Source: Luteimonas abyssi (GTDB lineage: Bacteria > Pseudomonadota > Gammaproteobacteria > Xanthomonadales > Xanthomonadaceae). Taken from it: a DNA stretch of 64,000 nucleotides. The DNA lies in contig NZ_KQ759763.1 of NCBI RefSeq assembly GCF_001482195.1, forward strand, positions 3,474,024-3,538,023, written 5' to 3'. Below are positions 11,744 through 19,592 of this stretch, piece by piece. The number at the start of each line of letters is the position of its first letter. Position 1 is the stretch's first letter. The notes under the pieces are model-generated. The model did not search any database, was not told where the DNA came from, and was given only the letters and a program-made list of their open reading frames with translations. The position numbers and the translations under genes are program-made.

Positions 11744-13177
11744 CTAGTACGCATTGCGACCGAAGAATCCCTTGAACGCCGTCATGGCGATGATCCGCAG
11801 GTCCAGCGCGAGCGACCAGTTCTGCAGGTAGTACAGGTCGTACTCCACGCGCCGCGCCATCTTTTCCAGGGTGTCGGTCTCGCCGCGCAGGCCGTTGACC
11901 TGCGCCCAGCCGGTGATGCCGGGCTTGACCATGTGCCGCTGCATGTAGCTCTGCACCAGTCCCTTGAACTGCTCGTTGTGGGCAAGCGCGTGCGGACGCG
12001 GGCCGACGATCGACATCGAGCCCTGCAGCACATTGAGGAACTGCGGCAATTCGTCGAGGCTGGAGCTGCGCAGGAACGCACCGAAGCGGGTGATGCGGGG
12101 GTCGCCGCGGGTCGCCTGGGTCACCCGGCCCCCGTGCTCCTGATGGACGCGCATCGAACGGAACTTCCAGACCTCGATGGGCTTGCCGCCGAGCCCGTGG
12201 CGCATCTGCCGGAACAGCACCGGGCCGGGCGAACTGAGCTTGACGCCGATGGCGATGGCCAGCAGCAACGGGGCGATCATCAGCACGATGAGCCCCGCCA
12301 GCAGGCGGTCCTGCAGCGCCTTGATCACGCGGGCATTGCCGTCGAACGGGCTCGATCGCAGGTTGAGCACCGGCAAGCCGGCCACCTGTCCGGACGAGTG
12401 ATTGAGCAGTTGCAGGCCGAACAGGTCGGGGACGAACTTGATGTCGGCCGTGGCGTGCTGCAACTGGCTCAGGGCGAAGGAGATCTTGGCCTGTTCGCAC
12501 ATCGGCAGTGCGATCCAGACCTGGTCGATGTGCCGCGACTCCACGTAACTGCCGAGCTGCTCCAGCGTGCCCACCAGCGGTGCACCGTCGAGCTGGCAGC
12601 GATCGGCGTGGGTGGCGAACCAGCCACGCAAGTCGATCCCCATCCACGGGTTGTCGCCGATGGTGTCGACGATGCGCTGCGCATCGGGATTGGCGCCGAT
12701 GACGACGGCCGTGCGGACATCCATGCCCCGCGCCCGCACCCACGCTGCAGCGCCACGCACGCCGATCCGCAACGCCACGGCCCCGAGCAGCCCGAAACAG
12801 AACCAGGCCGCGATCCAGGTCCGCGCATAGTCGCCAGCGGTCTTGAGCAGGGCGGCGTAGAGCAGCAGCAGGCCGAACAGGAGTGCCCACTGAACGCCCA
12901 GCTTGATGCATTCGGCGGCCAGGCCCTGCCCTCGCCAGCTGCGGTACAGACTGGAGCCGTTGAACACTAGCAGGGCCAGCAGCACGCTGTGCGCGATCGC
13001 ACGCAGGTACTCGATGGGCAGCTCGATACCGCCGAATCGCCAGCGATACGCCAGGACGCCCGCCAGGGCGACGATGGCGATGTCCCCGCACCGCAGCGTC
13101 CACGCGAACACGGCGGTGAACTTGTTGGTGTCAGGCCAGGCCTGCCGAACTTCCTGACCCACGCTCATGTACGACAT
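11744..13177 (-). CDS. Undecaprenyl-phosphate glucose phosphotransferase (GumD/WcaJ-like)
   Basis: 477 residues. It starts polymer synthesis by moving glucose-1-phosphate from UDP-glucose to undecaprenyl phosphate at the inner membrane. Four hydrophobic helices lie in the first 130 residues. A Rossmann-like CoA-binding_3 region with [13 protein letters not shown] follows near 170, and a fifth membrane helix lies near 290. The C-terminal catalytic domain has [28 protein letters not shown] and IVGPRPHA, then [17 protein letters not shown]. All hallmark residues of the bacterial sugar transferase family are present. It heads the leftward assembly operon, behind a 231-base region that holds a perfect CRP/Clp-type site. 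Confidence 0.92.
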   Translation of the reverse strand: MSYMSVGQEVRQAWPDTNKFTAVFAWTLRCGDIAIVALAGVLAYRWRFGGIELPIEYLRAIAHSVLLALLVFNGSSLYRSWRGQGLAAECIKLGVQWALLFGLLLLYAALLKTAGDYARTWIAAWFCFGLLGAVALRIGVRGAAAWVRARGMDVRTAVVIGANPDAQRIVDTIGDNPWMGIDLRGWFATHADRCQLDGAPLVGTLEQLGSYVESRHIDQVWIALPMCEQAKISFALSQLQHATADIKFVPDLFGLQLLNHSSGQVAGLPVLNLRSSPFDGNARVIKALQDRLLAGLIVLMIAPLLLAIAIGVKLSSPGPVLFRQMRHGLGGKPIEVWKFRSMRVHQEHGGRVTQATRGDPRITRFGAFLRSSSLDELPQFLNVLQGSMSIVGPRPHALAHNEQFKGLVQSYMQRHMVKPGITGWAQVNGLRGETDTLEKMARRVEYDLYYLQNWSLALDLRIIAMTAFKGFFGRNAY

Positions 13178-13290
13178 GACGGACGCTCCGGTTCACGACG
13201 CTTCCAGACCCCCCTGTCGTTCTTTCTCTGGACGGCTCCGCCCCTCCCCGCCGTGACGCGGCAGGTAGAAAAGTGACGTAACCAGTCTTG

Positions 13291-13328
13291 TTTTCGCAGG
13301 ATACGCCAAGTTTGCGGCGCTGCAGCAA
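13291..13328 (-). promoter_or_regulatory. Possible promoter of the assembly operon
   Basis: On the minus strand TATCCT (13303-13298) could be a -10 element with TTGCTG (13328-13323) as -35, spacer 19. The spacing is long and the match weak. It is offered because this is the only intergenic space before the first assembly gene, and the CRP-like site lies about 75-80 bases upstream of it. Confidence 0.25.
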
Positions 13329-13362
13329 GGCGCGCTGAATTTTCGCGGCCACTTTGACGTTA

Positions 13363-13378
13363 TGTGAGTCTTCTCACA
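13363..13378. promoter_or_regulatory. CRP/Clp-type operator
   Basis: TGTGA-GTCTTC-TCACA: two perfect inverted 5-base arms with a 6-base spacer, exactly the CRP consensus that Xanthomonas Clp also binds. It lies between the stop of the GfcD-like gene and the start of the GumD-like gene, 186 bases upstream of the latter. Clp control of gum genes is known in Xanthomonas. Its use here is inferred. Confidence 0.55.
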
Positions 13379-13408
13379 CCCCGCAGCGCGCATGGATCGC
13401 GTTTCGGC

Positions 13409-15679
13409 TCAATCGCCGATGCGCTGGAAGTTGTCGTAGAAGAAGGTGGTGTCGCGCTCGCCGGTCATGCCGTACAGCGAGTAGCGACGCGCCAGCCGCG
13501 CACCGCCGTCGCGGGTCAGCGGCTGCCAGGTCAGCGTGGCGCGGCTGCGTGTCGCCCGCGGCAGCATCAGATCGAAGGGGATCGAGAAGAACACCCCGTT
13601 GTCGAAGCTGCCTTCGCCGAACTGCGCCGACGACACATTGGTCTGGGTGACCCAGGCGCCCATGGTCGCGCCGTTGTCGAAGATCCGGGTGACCGCGAGG
13701 GTCGCGCCCCAGTCGCCGGCCAGATAGCGGCCGGCGCTCAGCGTGGCGAGCACCCGCGGCTGCATGTCGAGCTCGTAGTAGAGCGACACATGCCCGGTCG
13801 CCACGTCGTAATCGCGGAAGCGAAAGTCCTGCTCGAAGCCGCGCTGCCGGACCCAGTTCGCGTCGACGCCCAGCGCCCAGCGTTCGCCCACCGGACGGTA
13901 GAGCAGCTCGCCGCCGACGCCGCCGAACATCGATTCGAGCATGCCCGCGTACGCCATGCCGTAGACATCGCGCGACAACCGGCGGGTGCCGGTGAGCTGC
14001 AGGTTGGGCATCACCAGGTCGGAAGTGACCAGATAGCGGCGCATGTCGGTGCGCACGCGCGGCAGGCGACTGGGCGCGTCGTACCGGAAGTTGTCGTAGT
14101 TGTCGAGCAGGTTGTAGCTGGCGGTGCCGCTGAGCCAGAGGCTGCGGTTGAAACGCAGGCTTGCCGAATAGTTGGCGTTGATCTGGTACATGACGAAGCC
14201 GTCCGGCCCGCCCAGCACCTGCCCGTACCCGAGCCCGAAGCCGCCCTGGTAACGCTGCAACGGCGCCTCGTAGAGCACGTCGCGCGACTGCGCACCGGGC
14301 GCGGCGATCTCGGTGCCGCGCTTGAGGTGATCGAGATCGACCCGGTGGTTGGCGTAGTCGACGAAGGCGTCGCGGCGCACGCTGGCCTCGGCGATCGGCA
14401 TGCCGGCGTTGGTGTGCTCCACGGTGAACCAGTCGAAGCCGTCGGGCAGCGCGTTGTCGAGCACCCGCGCACTGCGCCCCAGGCCCTGTGCGGAATAGAA
14501 ATAGCGTGCCTGCTGGCCCCGGACCACCACCTCCTGCCCACGCACGGCGATGTGTTCCACCGCAAGGCCGGCCTGGTCGCGCAACTGGCCGGCCACCGCG
14601 TCCCAGTCCACGCCCGCCAGGGCCTGCATCCGGTCGCCACGCTCGGCCCGGGCCTGCTCGGCGACATCCCGGTAACCGCCACGGGAGACGAAGCCGGTGG
14701 TCCCGGCTCCGGGGCCGGGGACTGCCCCGGAGCCGCCATCGGCCGAGACGACGGCATCGCGGTCGCGGACCGGCATCGGGTCCGGATCGAGCGTCTTCGC
14801 CACCGGCCGACGCTGGGCCAGGTTGGTCCGCAGGGTCAGCGCGAACATCGCCTCGGTGCCACGCTCCCAGCCCATGCTGAACTGGATGTTCGGATTGACG
14901 GTGAACACCGCGCCCACGTTCACCGGACTGGTCCGCTCGAGTTCGCGAATGCCGCGCGGCTCGTTGCGGTAATCGTTGCCGTCGTACTCCAGCTTCACCT
15001 GCAGACGATCCCAGGGGGTCTGCCAGGCGATGCCGCCGAACATGCCGACGCGGCCACGAAACATGCTGCCGCCGTTGAACTGTCCGGCCCCGGTCACCCG
15101 GGGGCGGGTCTCGAAGCGGTCATTGATGACGCCGAGCGGATTGCCAAAGTCGCCGCGGTTACCCATGTACCCGGTGGCGAAGCCGAGACTGGCGTCGACG
15201 CTGCCGAAGCGCTTGCTGGCCACCACGTACTCGCTGGAGAACAGGCCGGTACCGCCGATGTCGCGCACACCCATGGCGACCTGCGGCATCCAGCGGCTCT
15301 CCTGCCAGAGCCGCAGCTTCATGTCGATCGACTTGTCCTTGACGTTCTGGTCGCCGCTCAGCCCCGGCGGCCCGTAGCGCGAACCGGAAATGTTGACGTA
15401 ACGGAACGCGCCCTCCATCCATTCGAATGGCTGCATCGCGACCGTGTAGCGGTCGTAGGGCGTGGTATGGGACGCGGTGAAGGCGAGCTCGCCTTCGCCG
15501 GCGAACCGCGCGGTCGGCGTCTGCAACAGGCCCACTTCGCCCCAGCCGCTGCGGCTGAGGTTCTGCGCGTGCAGGCCGCCGCTGACCGCGAGCGCCAGCA
15601 GGCCGAGCACGGGCGGCCGGAGCGTCGCGGCCGTCCACTGCGCGGTCGCCCGTCGCGCCCTCGTCGTTCGCGCCCTCAT
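13409..15679 (-). CDS. gfcD: GfcD/YjbH-family outer-membrane protein
   Basis: 756 residues with a signal peptide. The hydrophobic core LLALAVSGGLHAQ ends near residue 40, after an Arg-rich start. The mature protein opens with SRSGWGEVGLLQTPTARFAG, the YjbH domain opening, and is rich in alternating aromatic/polar beta strands to a C-terminal Phe-rich end. In the E. coli group 4 capsule operon GfcD is the large outer-membrane component. The ATG at 15679 overlaps the GfcC stop by four bases and was chosen over upstream Arg-rich extensions. It likely takes part in polymer export or attachment at the outer membrane. The exact mechanism is not established for the family. Confidence 0.85.
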   Translation of the reverse strand: MRARTTRARRATAQWTAATLRPPVLGLLALAVSGGLHAQNLSRSGWGEVGLLQTPTARFAGEGELAFTASHTTPYDRYTVAMQPFEWMEGAFRYVNISGSRYGPPGLSGDQNVKDKSIDMKLRLWQESRWMPQVAMGVRDIGGTGLFSSEYVVASKRFGSVDASLGFATGYMGNRGDFGNPLGVINDRFETRPRVTGAGQFNGGSMFRGRVGMFGGIAWQTPWDRLQVKLEYDGNDYRNEPRGIRELERTSPVNVGAVFTVNPNIQFSMGWERGTEAMFALTLRTNLAQRRPVAKTLDPDPMPVRDRDAVVSADGGSGAVPGPGAGTTGFVSRGGYRDVAEQARAERGDRMQALAGVDWDAVAGQLRDQAGLAVEHIAVRGQEVVVRGQQARYFYSAQGLGRSARVLDNALPDGFDWFTVEHTNAGMPIAEASVRRDAFVDYANHRVDLDHLKRGTEIAAPGAQSRDVLYEAPLQRYQGGFGLGYGQVLGGPDGFVMYQINANYSASLRFNRSLWLSGTASYNLLDNYDNFRYDAPSRLPRVRTDMRRYLVTSDLVMPNLQLTGTRRLSRDVYGMAYAGMLESMFGGVGGELLYRPVGERWALGVDANWVRQRGFEQDFRFRDYDVATGHVSLYYELDMQPRVLATLSAGRYLAGDWGATLAVTRIFDNGATMGAWVTQTNVSSAQFGEGSFDNGVFFSIPFDLMLPRATRSRATLTWQPLTRDGGARLARRYSLYGMTGERDTTFFYDNFQRIGD

Positions 15680-16470
15680 CGCGCCGGCGCGTCCGGGCCG
15701 GGCAACGGTTGCGTCGCCAGGAAGGCGGCCATCGCGGCATTGACGCCGGGCGCGACATCGCGCACCGCGGCCTCCGAGATCGGCACGTACAGCACCGCGC
15801 CCGGGGCCAGCGGATAGGCAGCGCTTCGATTCCACGGCGCGGTGCCCAGACGCTCGACATGGCCGTCGGGCTGGATGGCGTAAAGCCAGTCGCGGTCGGC
15901 CTGCGCCAACGGCGGACACGTGTCGAGATAGGCGCGCGCGTCGCGCAACGCCACATGCGGCACCTCGCAGGCGGCCTCGAGCGCGCCGTCCAGTCGCACC
16001 GTGCGCGGCCGCAGCGGAAACACGAAGCGATCGCCGTCGTGCAGGGGGCGGTTCGCCGGCGGGTCCACCTCGAGCCCGCGCGGCTCCAGCATGGCCGGGA
16101 CGCGGCCGGTGGCCGGCAGCGCACGGATGCGTGCGTGCAATCGCGCCAGGCCGGCGACCTCCGGGTACGCCGCCTCCAACATGCCGAGATCGTGCAGCAG
16201 GCCGGCACGCTCGCGGACCTGGGTTGCGAGCGCGGACCGGGTCAACAACGCCGCACCCAGCAGATAGGCACGGCGATCCGGCATGCCCGCCAGCACCGCA
16301 TCGGCCCGGCGCGCACCCGGGGCGAAGGCGTGGGCACCCGGCTGCAGCACCGCGCCCTCGACCGTCACGTGCAACGCCGGCGCCGGCGCGGCCGGGGACT
16401 CGGCCAGCGCCGGCGGGCACGCGCCCAGCACGAGCGCCAGGACCGGCCCGCACCACCGCCGCGCGCTCAT
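15676..16470 (-). CDS. gfcC: GfcC-family capsule biosynthesis periplasmic protein
   Basis: 264 residues with a signal peptide (VLALVLGACPPALAES, cleavage near residue 24). The Cys in the h-region is followed by PPALA, so type I cleavage is more likely than lipidation. The mature part has a GfcC/SLBB-like pattern: HVTVEGAVLQPGAHAF, a central GDRFVFPLRPRT segment, and PGAVLYVPI near the C-terminus. GfcC proteins are periplasmic partners in group 4 capsule export. Both ends overlap neighbours by ATGA (gfcB upstream, gfcD downstream), so the three are translated together. Confidence 0.85.
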   Translation of the reverse strand: MSARRWCGPVLALVLGACPPALAESPAAPAPALHVTVEGAVLQPGAHAFAPGARRADAVLAGMPDRRAYLLGAALLTRSALATQVRERAGLLHDLGMLEAAYPEVAGLARLHARIRALPATGRVPAMLEPRGLEVDPPANRPLHDGDRFVFPLRPRTVRLDGALEAACEVPHVALRDARAYLDTCPPLAQADRDWLYAIQPDGHVERLGTAPWNRSAAYPLAPGAVLYVPISEAAVRDVAPGVNAAMAAFLATQPLPGPDAPAR

Positions 16471-17171
16471 TCGCCCGCTTCCGCGCGATAGGGCTTGAGC
16501 TGGACGATCTCCAGCATCCTGCCCGGCGCCAGCATCTGCCGGCTCTTCAGCACGAAGCCGTCGTGCGGATCGGCCCAGTACTCGTTGACCGCATCCACGC
16601 CCGGCCCCCGCAACCGCTCCTGGAAGTGCAGCACCTCGCGCTCGCTGTCGAGGATCGTCACCCGCGCGGGACCCAACGGACGCAACTCGCCATGCACCGG
16701 CACGTCGTAGCGGTAGCCGCTGCGCCAGTCGTAACGCCGCGCCACCTCGACCGGTGCGTGCAGCGCGGCCAGCCGGGCGAACGGGTCGTCGCCTTCGATC
16801 CGGATCCCGGCCGCATCCGTGCTCAGGCCGTAACTGCCAGCCAGCAGGCCGTCGCGCAGATAGACGATCCGGCCATCGGCGCTGAACCACGACTCCAGGC
16901 CGCCATCGTCGACATTGCCCAGCAGCAACAGACGACCGTCGACGAGGATCTGCGCATGCGGACTGCGGGCGACCGCATCCGCTGTCGGCGGCGGCGGCGA
17001 CGCGTCGCCCACGACCGCCTGGCGCACGGTCTGTATCGCGGTGATGCCGAGGCTGCCGCAACCGGCCAGCAACCAGGGCAACGCCGACACGGCCGCCCAA
17101 CGGGACAGCGCGCGCAGCCGGCCGTGGCCGCGGCGGCAGTGGGCGGGCGAAGACGCGAGTGGAGACGTCAT
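16467..17171 (-). CDS. gfcB: GfcB/YjbF-family lipoprotein
   Basis: 234 residues. A long n-region is followed by LPWLLAGC, a lipobox with the lipidated Cys at about residue 38. The mature domain has paired strands such as YGLSTDAAGIRIEGDD, ARRYDWRSGYRYDVPVHG and FVLKSRQMLAPGRMLEIVQL, matching the YjbF/GfcB lipoprotein family. It is probably anchored in the outer membrane and works with GfcC and GfcD. The ATG at 17171 begins five bases past the wza stop, and the stop overlaps gfcC by ATGA. The order wza, gfcB, gfcC, gfcD differs slightly from E. coli gfcABCDE, where wza/gfcE is last. Confidence 0.85.
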   Translation of the reverse strand: MTSPLASSPAHCRRGHGRLRALSRWAAVSALPWLLAGCGSLGITAIQTVRQAVVGDASPPPPTADAVARSPHAQILVDGRLLLLGNVDDGGLESWFSADGRIVYLRDGLLAGSYGLSTDAAGIRIEGDDPFARLAALHAPVEVARRYDWRSGYRYDVPVHGELRPLGPARVTILDSEREVLHFQERLRGPGVDAVNEYWADPHDGFVLKSRQMLAPGRMLEIVQLKPYRAEAGE

Positions 17172-17176
17172 GCCGC

Positions 17177-18274
17177 TCAGAGATCGGTGCTGGTCCGGAT
17201 CGACGTATTGATGATGCTGGAGAACGGCAGCAGCTGGGTCACGAAGCGGTTCCAGCGGGTGATGCCGGCCGCGCCCACGAACACCACGTCGCCGGGCAAC
17301 AGCTCGAACTGGCTGGCGACCGCGAATGCCGACGGCGACTTCGCCTCGAGCTGGTAGACCGCCGACGGCGCCTGCGCGAGATCCTCGGTACCCCGGATCA
17401 CGTAGACCGCATTGCCCTGCGCACTCGTCTGCGCCAGCCCCCGCGCCCGGCCCAGCGCCTGGCTGAGACTGATGCTGCCGGCGCGGAAGCTCTGCGCGCC
17501 GGGCAGGTTCACCTCGCCGACCACGAACACTTCTTTCTGTTCCAGGTACGGCACGTGGATGTGGTCGTTGTCCTTGAGGAACACCGGCGAGCCGGCCACA
17601 CGTTCCAGGTCCAGCGTGTACGTCACCCCGTCGCGGGTGAGCCGCAGGCCCGACAGGTCCGCCTGGCTGGGGTCGAGCCCGGTCCGGCTGATCGCATCGG
17701 CCAGCGTCATCGGCACCACGGTGAGCGGCAGGGTGCTCGAATTCTCGACCGCGCCGGTCACCCAGACCCGCTGGCTCGCGTGGTCGAGCACGGAGACGTC
17801 GACCTGCGGCGATTCGATGTAGGTCGCCAGCGACGCCGCCAGCCGTTCGCGCAATTCCACCGGCGTCTTGCCGGCGGCCTCGACGACGCCGATGTAGGGA
17901 TAGAACAACGTGCCGTCGGCCTGGACCACGCGGCCGGCCGCGTTCATCTGCTGCTGCGAACCGGCGGGCACCGTGAGTTCGGGGTGTTCCCACACGGTGA
18001 TGTAGAGCACGTCGCCGGCACCGATCCGGTAGACCGGCGGCCGGTACTCGGTCAACACGCCCGGGACCGGCAGGTCCTGTTCGCGGGCGGCCGCATCCAT
18101 GGCAATGAGCCGAGGCGTGATCGCGATGAGTTCGATCCGTCCGTCGTCGCTGATCGTGCCTGCGCCGGACGAAGGGGCCGACGCACGCATGTGCTGGCCG
18201 GGCGACCACACGCAGGCAGACAGGCCCAAGGCCACGACCGCCGAGGCGGCGGCAAGCGAAACTAAACGGGACAT
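17177..18274 (-). CDS. wza: Outer-membrane polysaccharide export protein (Wza/GfcE)
   Basis: 365 residues. The lipobox ALGLSAC puts the lipidated Cys at residue 21. The poly_export domain begins at YRIGAGDVLYITVWEHPEL (about 82-100). SLBB-type repeats follow, with VWVTGAVENSSTLPL and VFVVGEVNLPGAQSF, and a C-terminal amphipathic segment for the outer-membrane helical barrel ends the protein. It forms the octameric export channel. The ATG at 18274 sits just before the signal peptide, and a longer Arg/Gly-rich extension was rejected. It is the first main gene after the GfcA-like small gene and works with the kinase Etk across the periplasm. Confidence 0.93.
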   Translation of the reverse strand: MSRLVSLAAASAVVALGLSACVWSPGQHMRASAPSSGAGTISDDGRIELIAITPRLIAMDAAAREQDLPVPGVLTEYRPPVYRIGAGDVLYITVWEHPELTVPAGSQQQMNAAGRVVQADGTLFYPYIGVVEAAGKTPVELRERLAASLATYIESPQVDVSVLDHASQRVWVTGAVENSSTLPLTVVPMTLADAISRTGLDPSQADLSGLRLTRDGVTYTLDLERVAGSPVFLKDNDHIHVPYLEQKEVFVVGEVNLPGAQSFRAGSISLSQALGRARGLAQTSAQGNAVYVIRGTEDLAQAPSAVYQLEAKSPSAFAVASQFELLPGDVVFVGAAGITRWNRFVTQLLPFSSIINTSIRTSTDL

Positions 18275-18324
18275 CCCGGACTCCGCGAAAACGTAGGACG
18301 TACCCAATACCCACGGCAAACCCC

Positions 18325-18341
18325 GCCCGGGACGGCCGGGC
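18325..18341 (-). terminator. GC-rich hairpin between gfcA and wza
   Basis: GCCCGG-GACGG-CCGGGC forms a 6-base-pair stem with a 5-base loop. On the minus strand it lies after the gfcA stop and is followed by GGGG then TTT. It may attenuate transcription from gfcA into wza. The short T run makes a strong terminator unlikely. Confidence 0.3.
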
Positions 18342-18414
18342 AGGGTCCGATCGAACGGACTGGGACGACAGGTCCGCACCCGCTCCCCACGGCGGGCACG
18401 GCGCGCTGGATGGG

Positions 18415-18774
18415 TCAGTTGGACCCGGTGGTACCTGTAGTGCCAGTCGTACCTGTAGTGCCGGTCGTGCCCGTGGTCCCGGTCGTACCGGTGGTGCCGT
18501 CGGCATCCTCGCCGCCGCCGACCATCAGGGCCGCACCCGCGGCGACACCAGCACCGACGCCAGCACCTGTGCCATCCGCCGCGGGCTGGGCGTTGCCGAT
18601 CGCCTGTGCGGTACCGGCGGGAATGCCGGCCTGGCTGGGCGCGACGGCGGGTTCGGCCTGCGCCGGGTTCTGGGCCGGTTGCGCCTGGGAGGCGGTCTGG
18701 GCGAATGCGAGGGGGGTGAGGACGAACGCCGCGACAGCGGCGACGCCGACGAACAGAGGAACGGAAATCTTCAT
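18415..18774 (-). CDS. gfcA: GfcA-like Thr-rich secreted or membrane protein with Gly-Thr-Thr repeats
   Basis: 119 residues. The N-terminal signal peptide is VPLFVGVAAVAAFVLTPLAFAQ. A Gln/Ala/Pro-rich middle follows, then the Gly/Ala-rich hydrophobic stretch GTGAGVGAGVAAGAALMVGG, and finally about eight tandem Gly-Thr-Thr units ending in GSN. E. coli GfcA, the first gene of the group 4 capsule operon, is likewise a short Thr-rich protein with a Gly/Ala-rich membrane stretch, and the position here is equivalent. Sequence similarity is of low complexity, so the call rests on position and composition. The ATG at 18774 begins the signal peptide. A gap of 140 bases with a GC hairpin separates it from wza. 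Confidence 0.65.
   Translation of the reverse strand: MKISVPLFVGVAAVAAFVLTPLAFAQTASQAQPAQNPAQAEPAVAPSQAGIPAGTAQAIGNAQPAADGTGAGVGAGVAAGAALMVGGGEDADGTTGTTGTTGTTGTTGTTGTTGTTGSN
18421..18497 (-). repeat. Minisatellite-like 9-base repeats coding for Gly-Thr-Thr
   Basis: About eight imperfect 9-base units (consensus GGCACGACC-like on the coding strand, with third-position variation) encode the C-terminal Gly-Thr-Thr tract of the GfcA-like protein. Synonymous differences between units suggest the array is not freshly expanded. Confidence 0.75.
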
Positions 18775-18856
18775 GGGGGATCTCCACATACGGGTGGGGG
18801 GGCCGAGCATGCGGGGTTGCAGCCCAGATACGCTGCATTGCACCAAGGGCCTTTCG

Positions 18857-18886
18857 AAGCTAGGGGATGGCGCGCACGGCAGTCAA
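18857..18886 (-). promoter_or_regulatory. Candidate promoter of the gfc operon
   Basis: On the minus strand TTGACT (18886-18881) is followed after 18 bases by TAGCTT (18862-18857). The predicted start is about 75 bases upstream of the gfcA ATG. The -35 is good and the -10 weak. The region is shared with the divergent etp-etk unit. Confidence 0.35.
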
Positions 18887-19106
18887 GGCGCGCGACGTGA
18901 GCGCGGTATCAAAAACGCCAAGACGTCCACATCGATTCAAGTGCGGTTGCGGAGAAATTTGCGCCCCGTCCCAGCACGGCCGGTCCACCCGCGCGGCAGG
19001 GTCGCGACGTGGATGCGTTCGGTTATGCTGCACCGCACACAGGAGGGATCCGGAATCGCTAGCTCTGTCCAGACGAGCCTCGCTACGCGTGGCCAAAGGG
19101 AGTCGG

Positions 19107-19592
19107 GTGTTCCACAGGATCTTGTTCGTCTGCGTCGGCAATGTCTGTCGCAGCCCCACCGCGGCCGCGCTTCTGCAGCGGCGCCTGGAACGTGACGATC
19201 CGGACATCGGATCCGCCGGCCTGCATGCGCTGGTGGGACAGCCGATCGATCCGACCGCACACGACGTGCTGCGCGCGCATGGCGGCGACGCCGACGCGCA
19301 CCGCGCGCGGCAGCTCGACCGCGCGTTGCTGGCCGCTTCGGATCTGATCCTCGTCATGGAGCGCAGCCATGCCGAAGGCATCGTGCGTCCCTATCCCGAG
19401 GTCAGCGGCCGGACGTTCCTGCTCGGCAAGTGGCGCGGCGATCTCGAAATTCCCGACCCGTACCGGCAACGACGCGAGGCGTTCGAACACGTCTACGGCC
19501 TGATCGACGACTGCGTGAGCACCTGGTTGCCCTACCTGCGCGCACCCTCTTCCGGCGCCACGCGCCCCCCGCGAGCGAACGCCACCCCATGA
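19107..19592 (+). CDS. etp: Low-molecular-weight protein-tyrosine phosphatase (Etp/Wzb)
   Basis: 161 residues with a GTG start, GGGAG five bases upstream. The active-site loop CVGNVCRSP begins at residue 9, with the nucleophile Cys9 and Arg15 of the CX5R motif. The general acid Asp lies in IPDPYRQ near residue 116. Etp/Wzb enzymes dephosphorylate the Tyr-rich tail of the partner kinase, cycling it for capsule polymer assembly. The stop overlaps the ATG of the kinase gene (ATGA at 19589). The C-terminal 15 residues are Pro/Arg-rich and not part of the fold. Upstream, 260 bases separate it from the divergent gfc operon. Confidence 0.92.
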   Translation: MFHRILFVCVGNVCRSPTAAALLQRRLERDDPDIGSAGLHALVGQPIDPTAHDVLRAHGGDADAHRARQLDRALLAASDLILVMERSHAEGIVRPYPEVSGRTFLLGKWRGDLEIPDPYRQRREAFEHVYGLIDDCVSTWLPYLRAPSSGATRPPRANATP

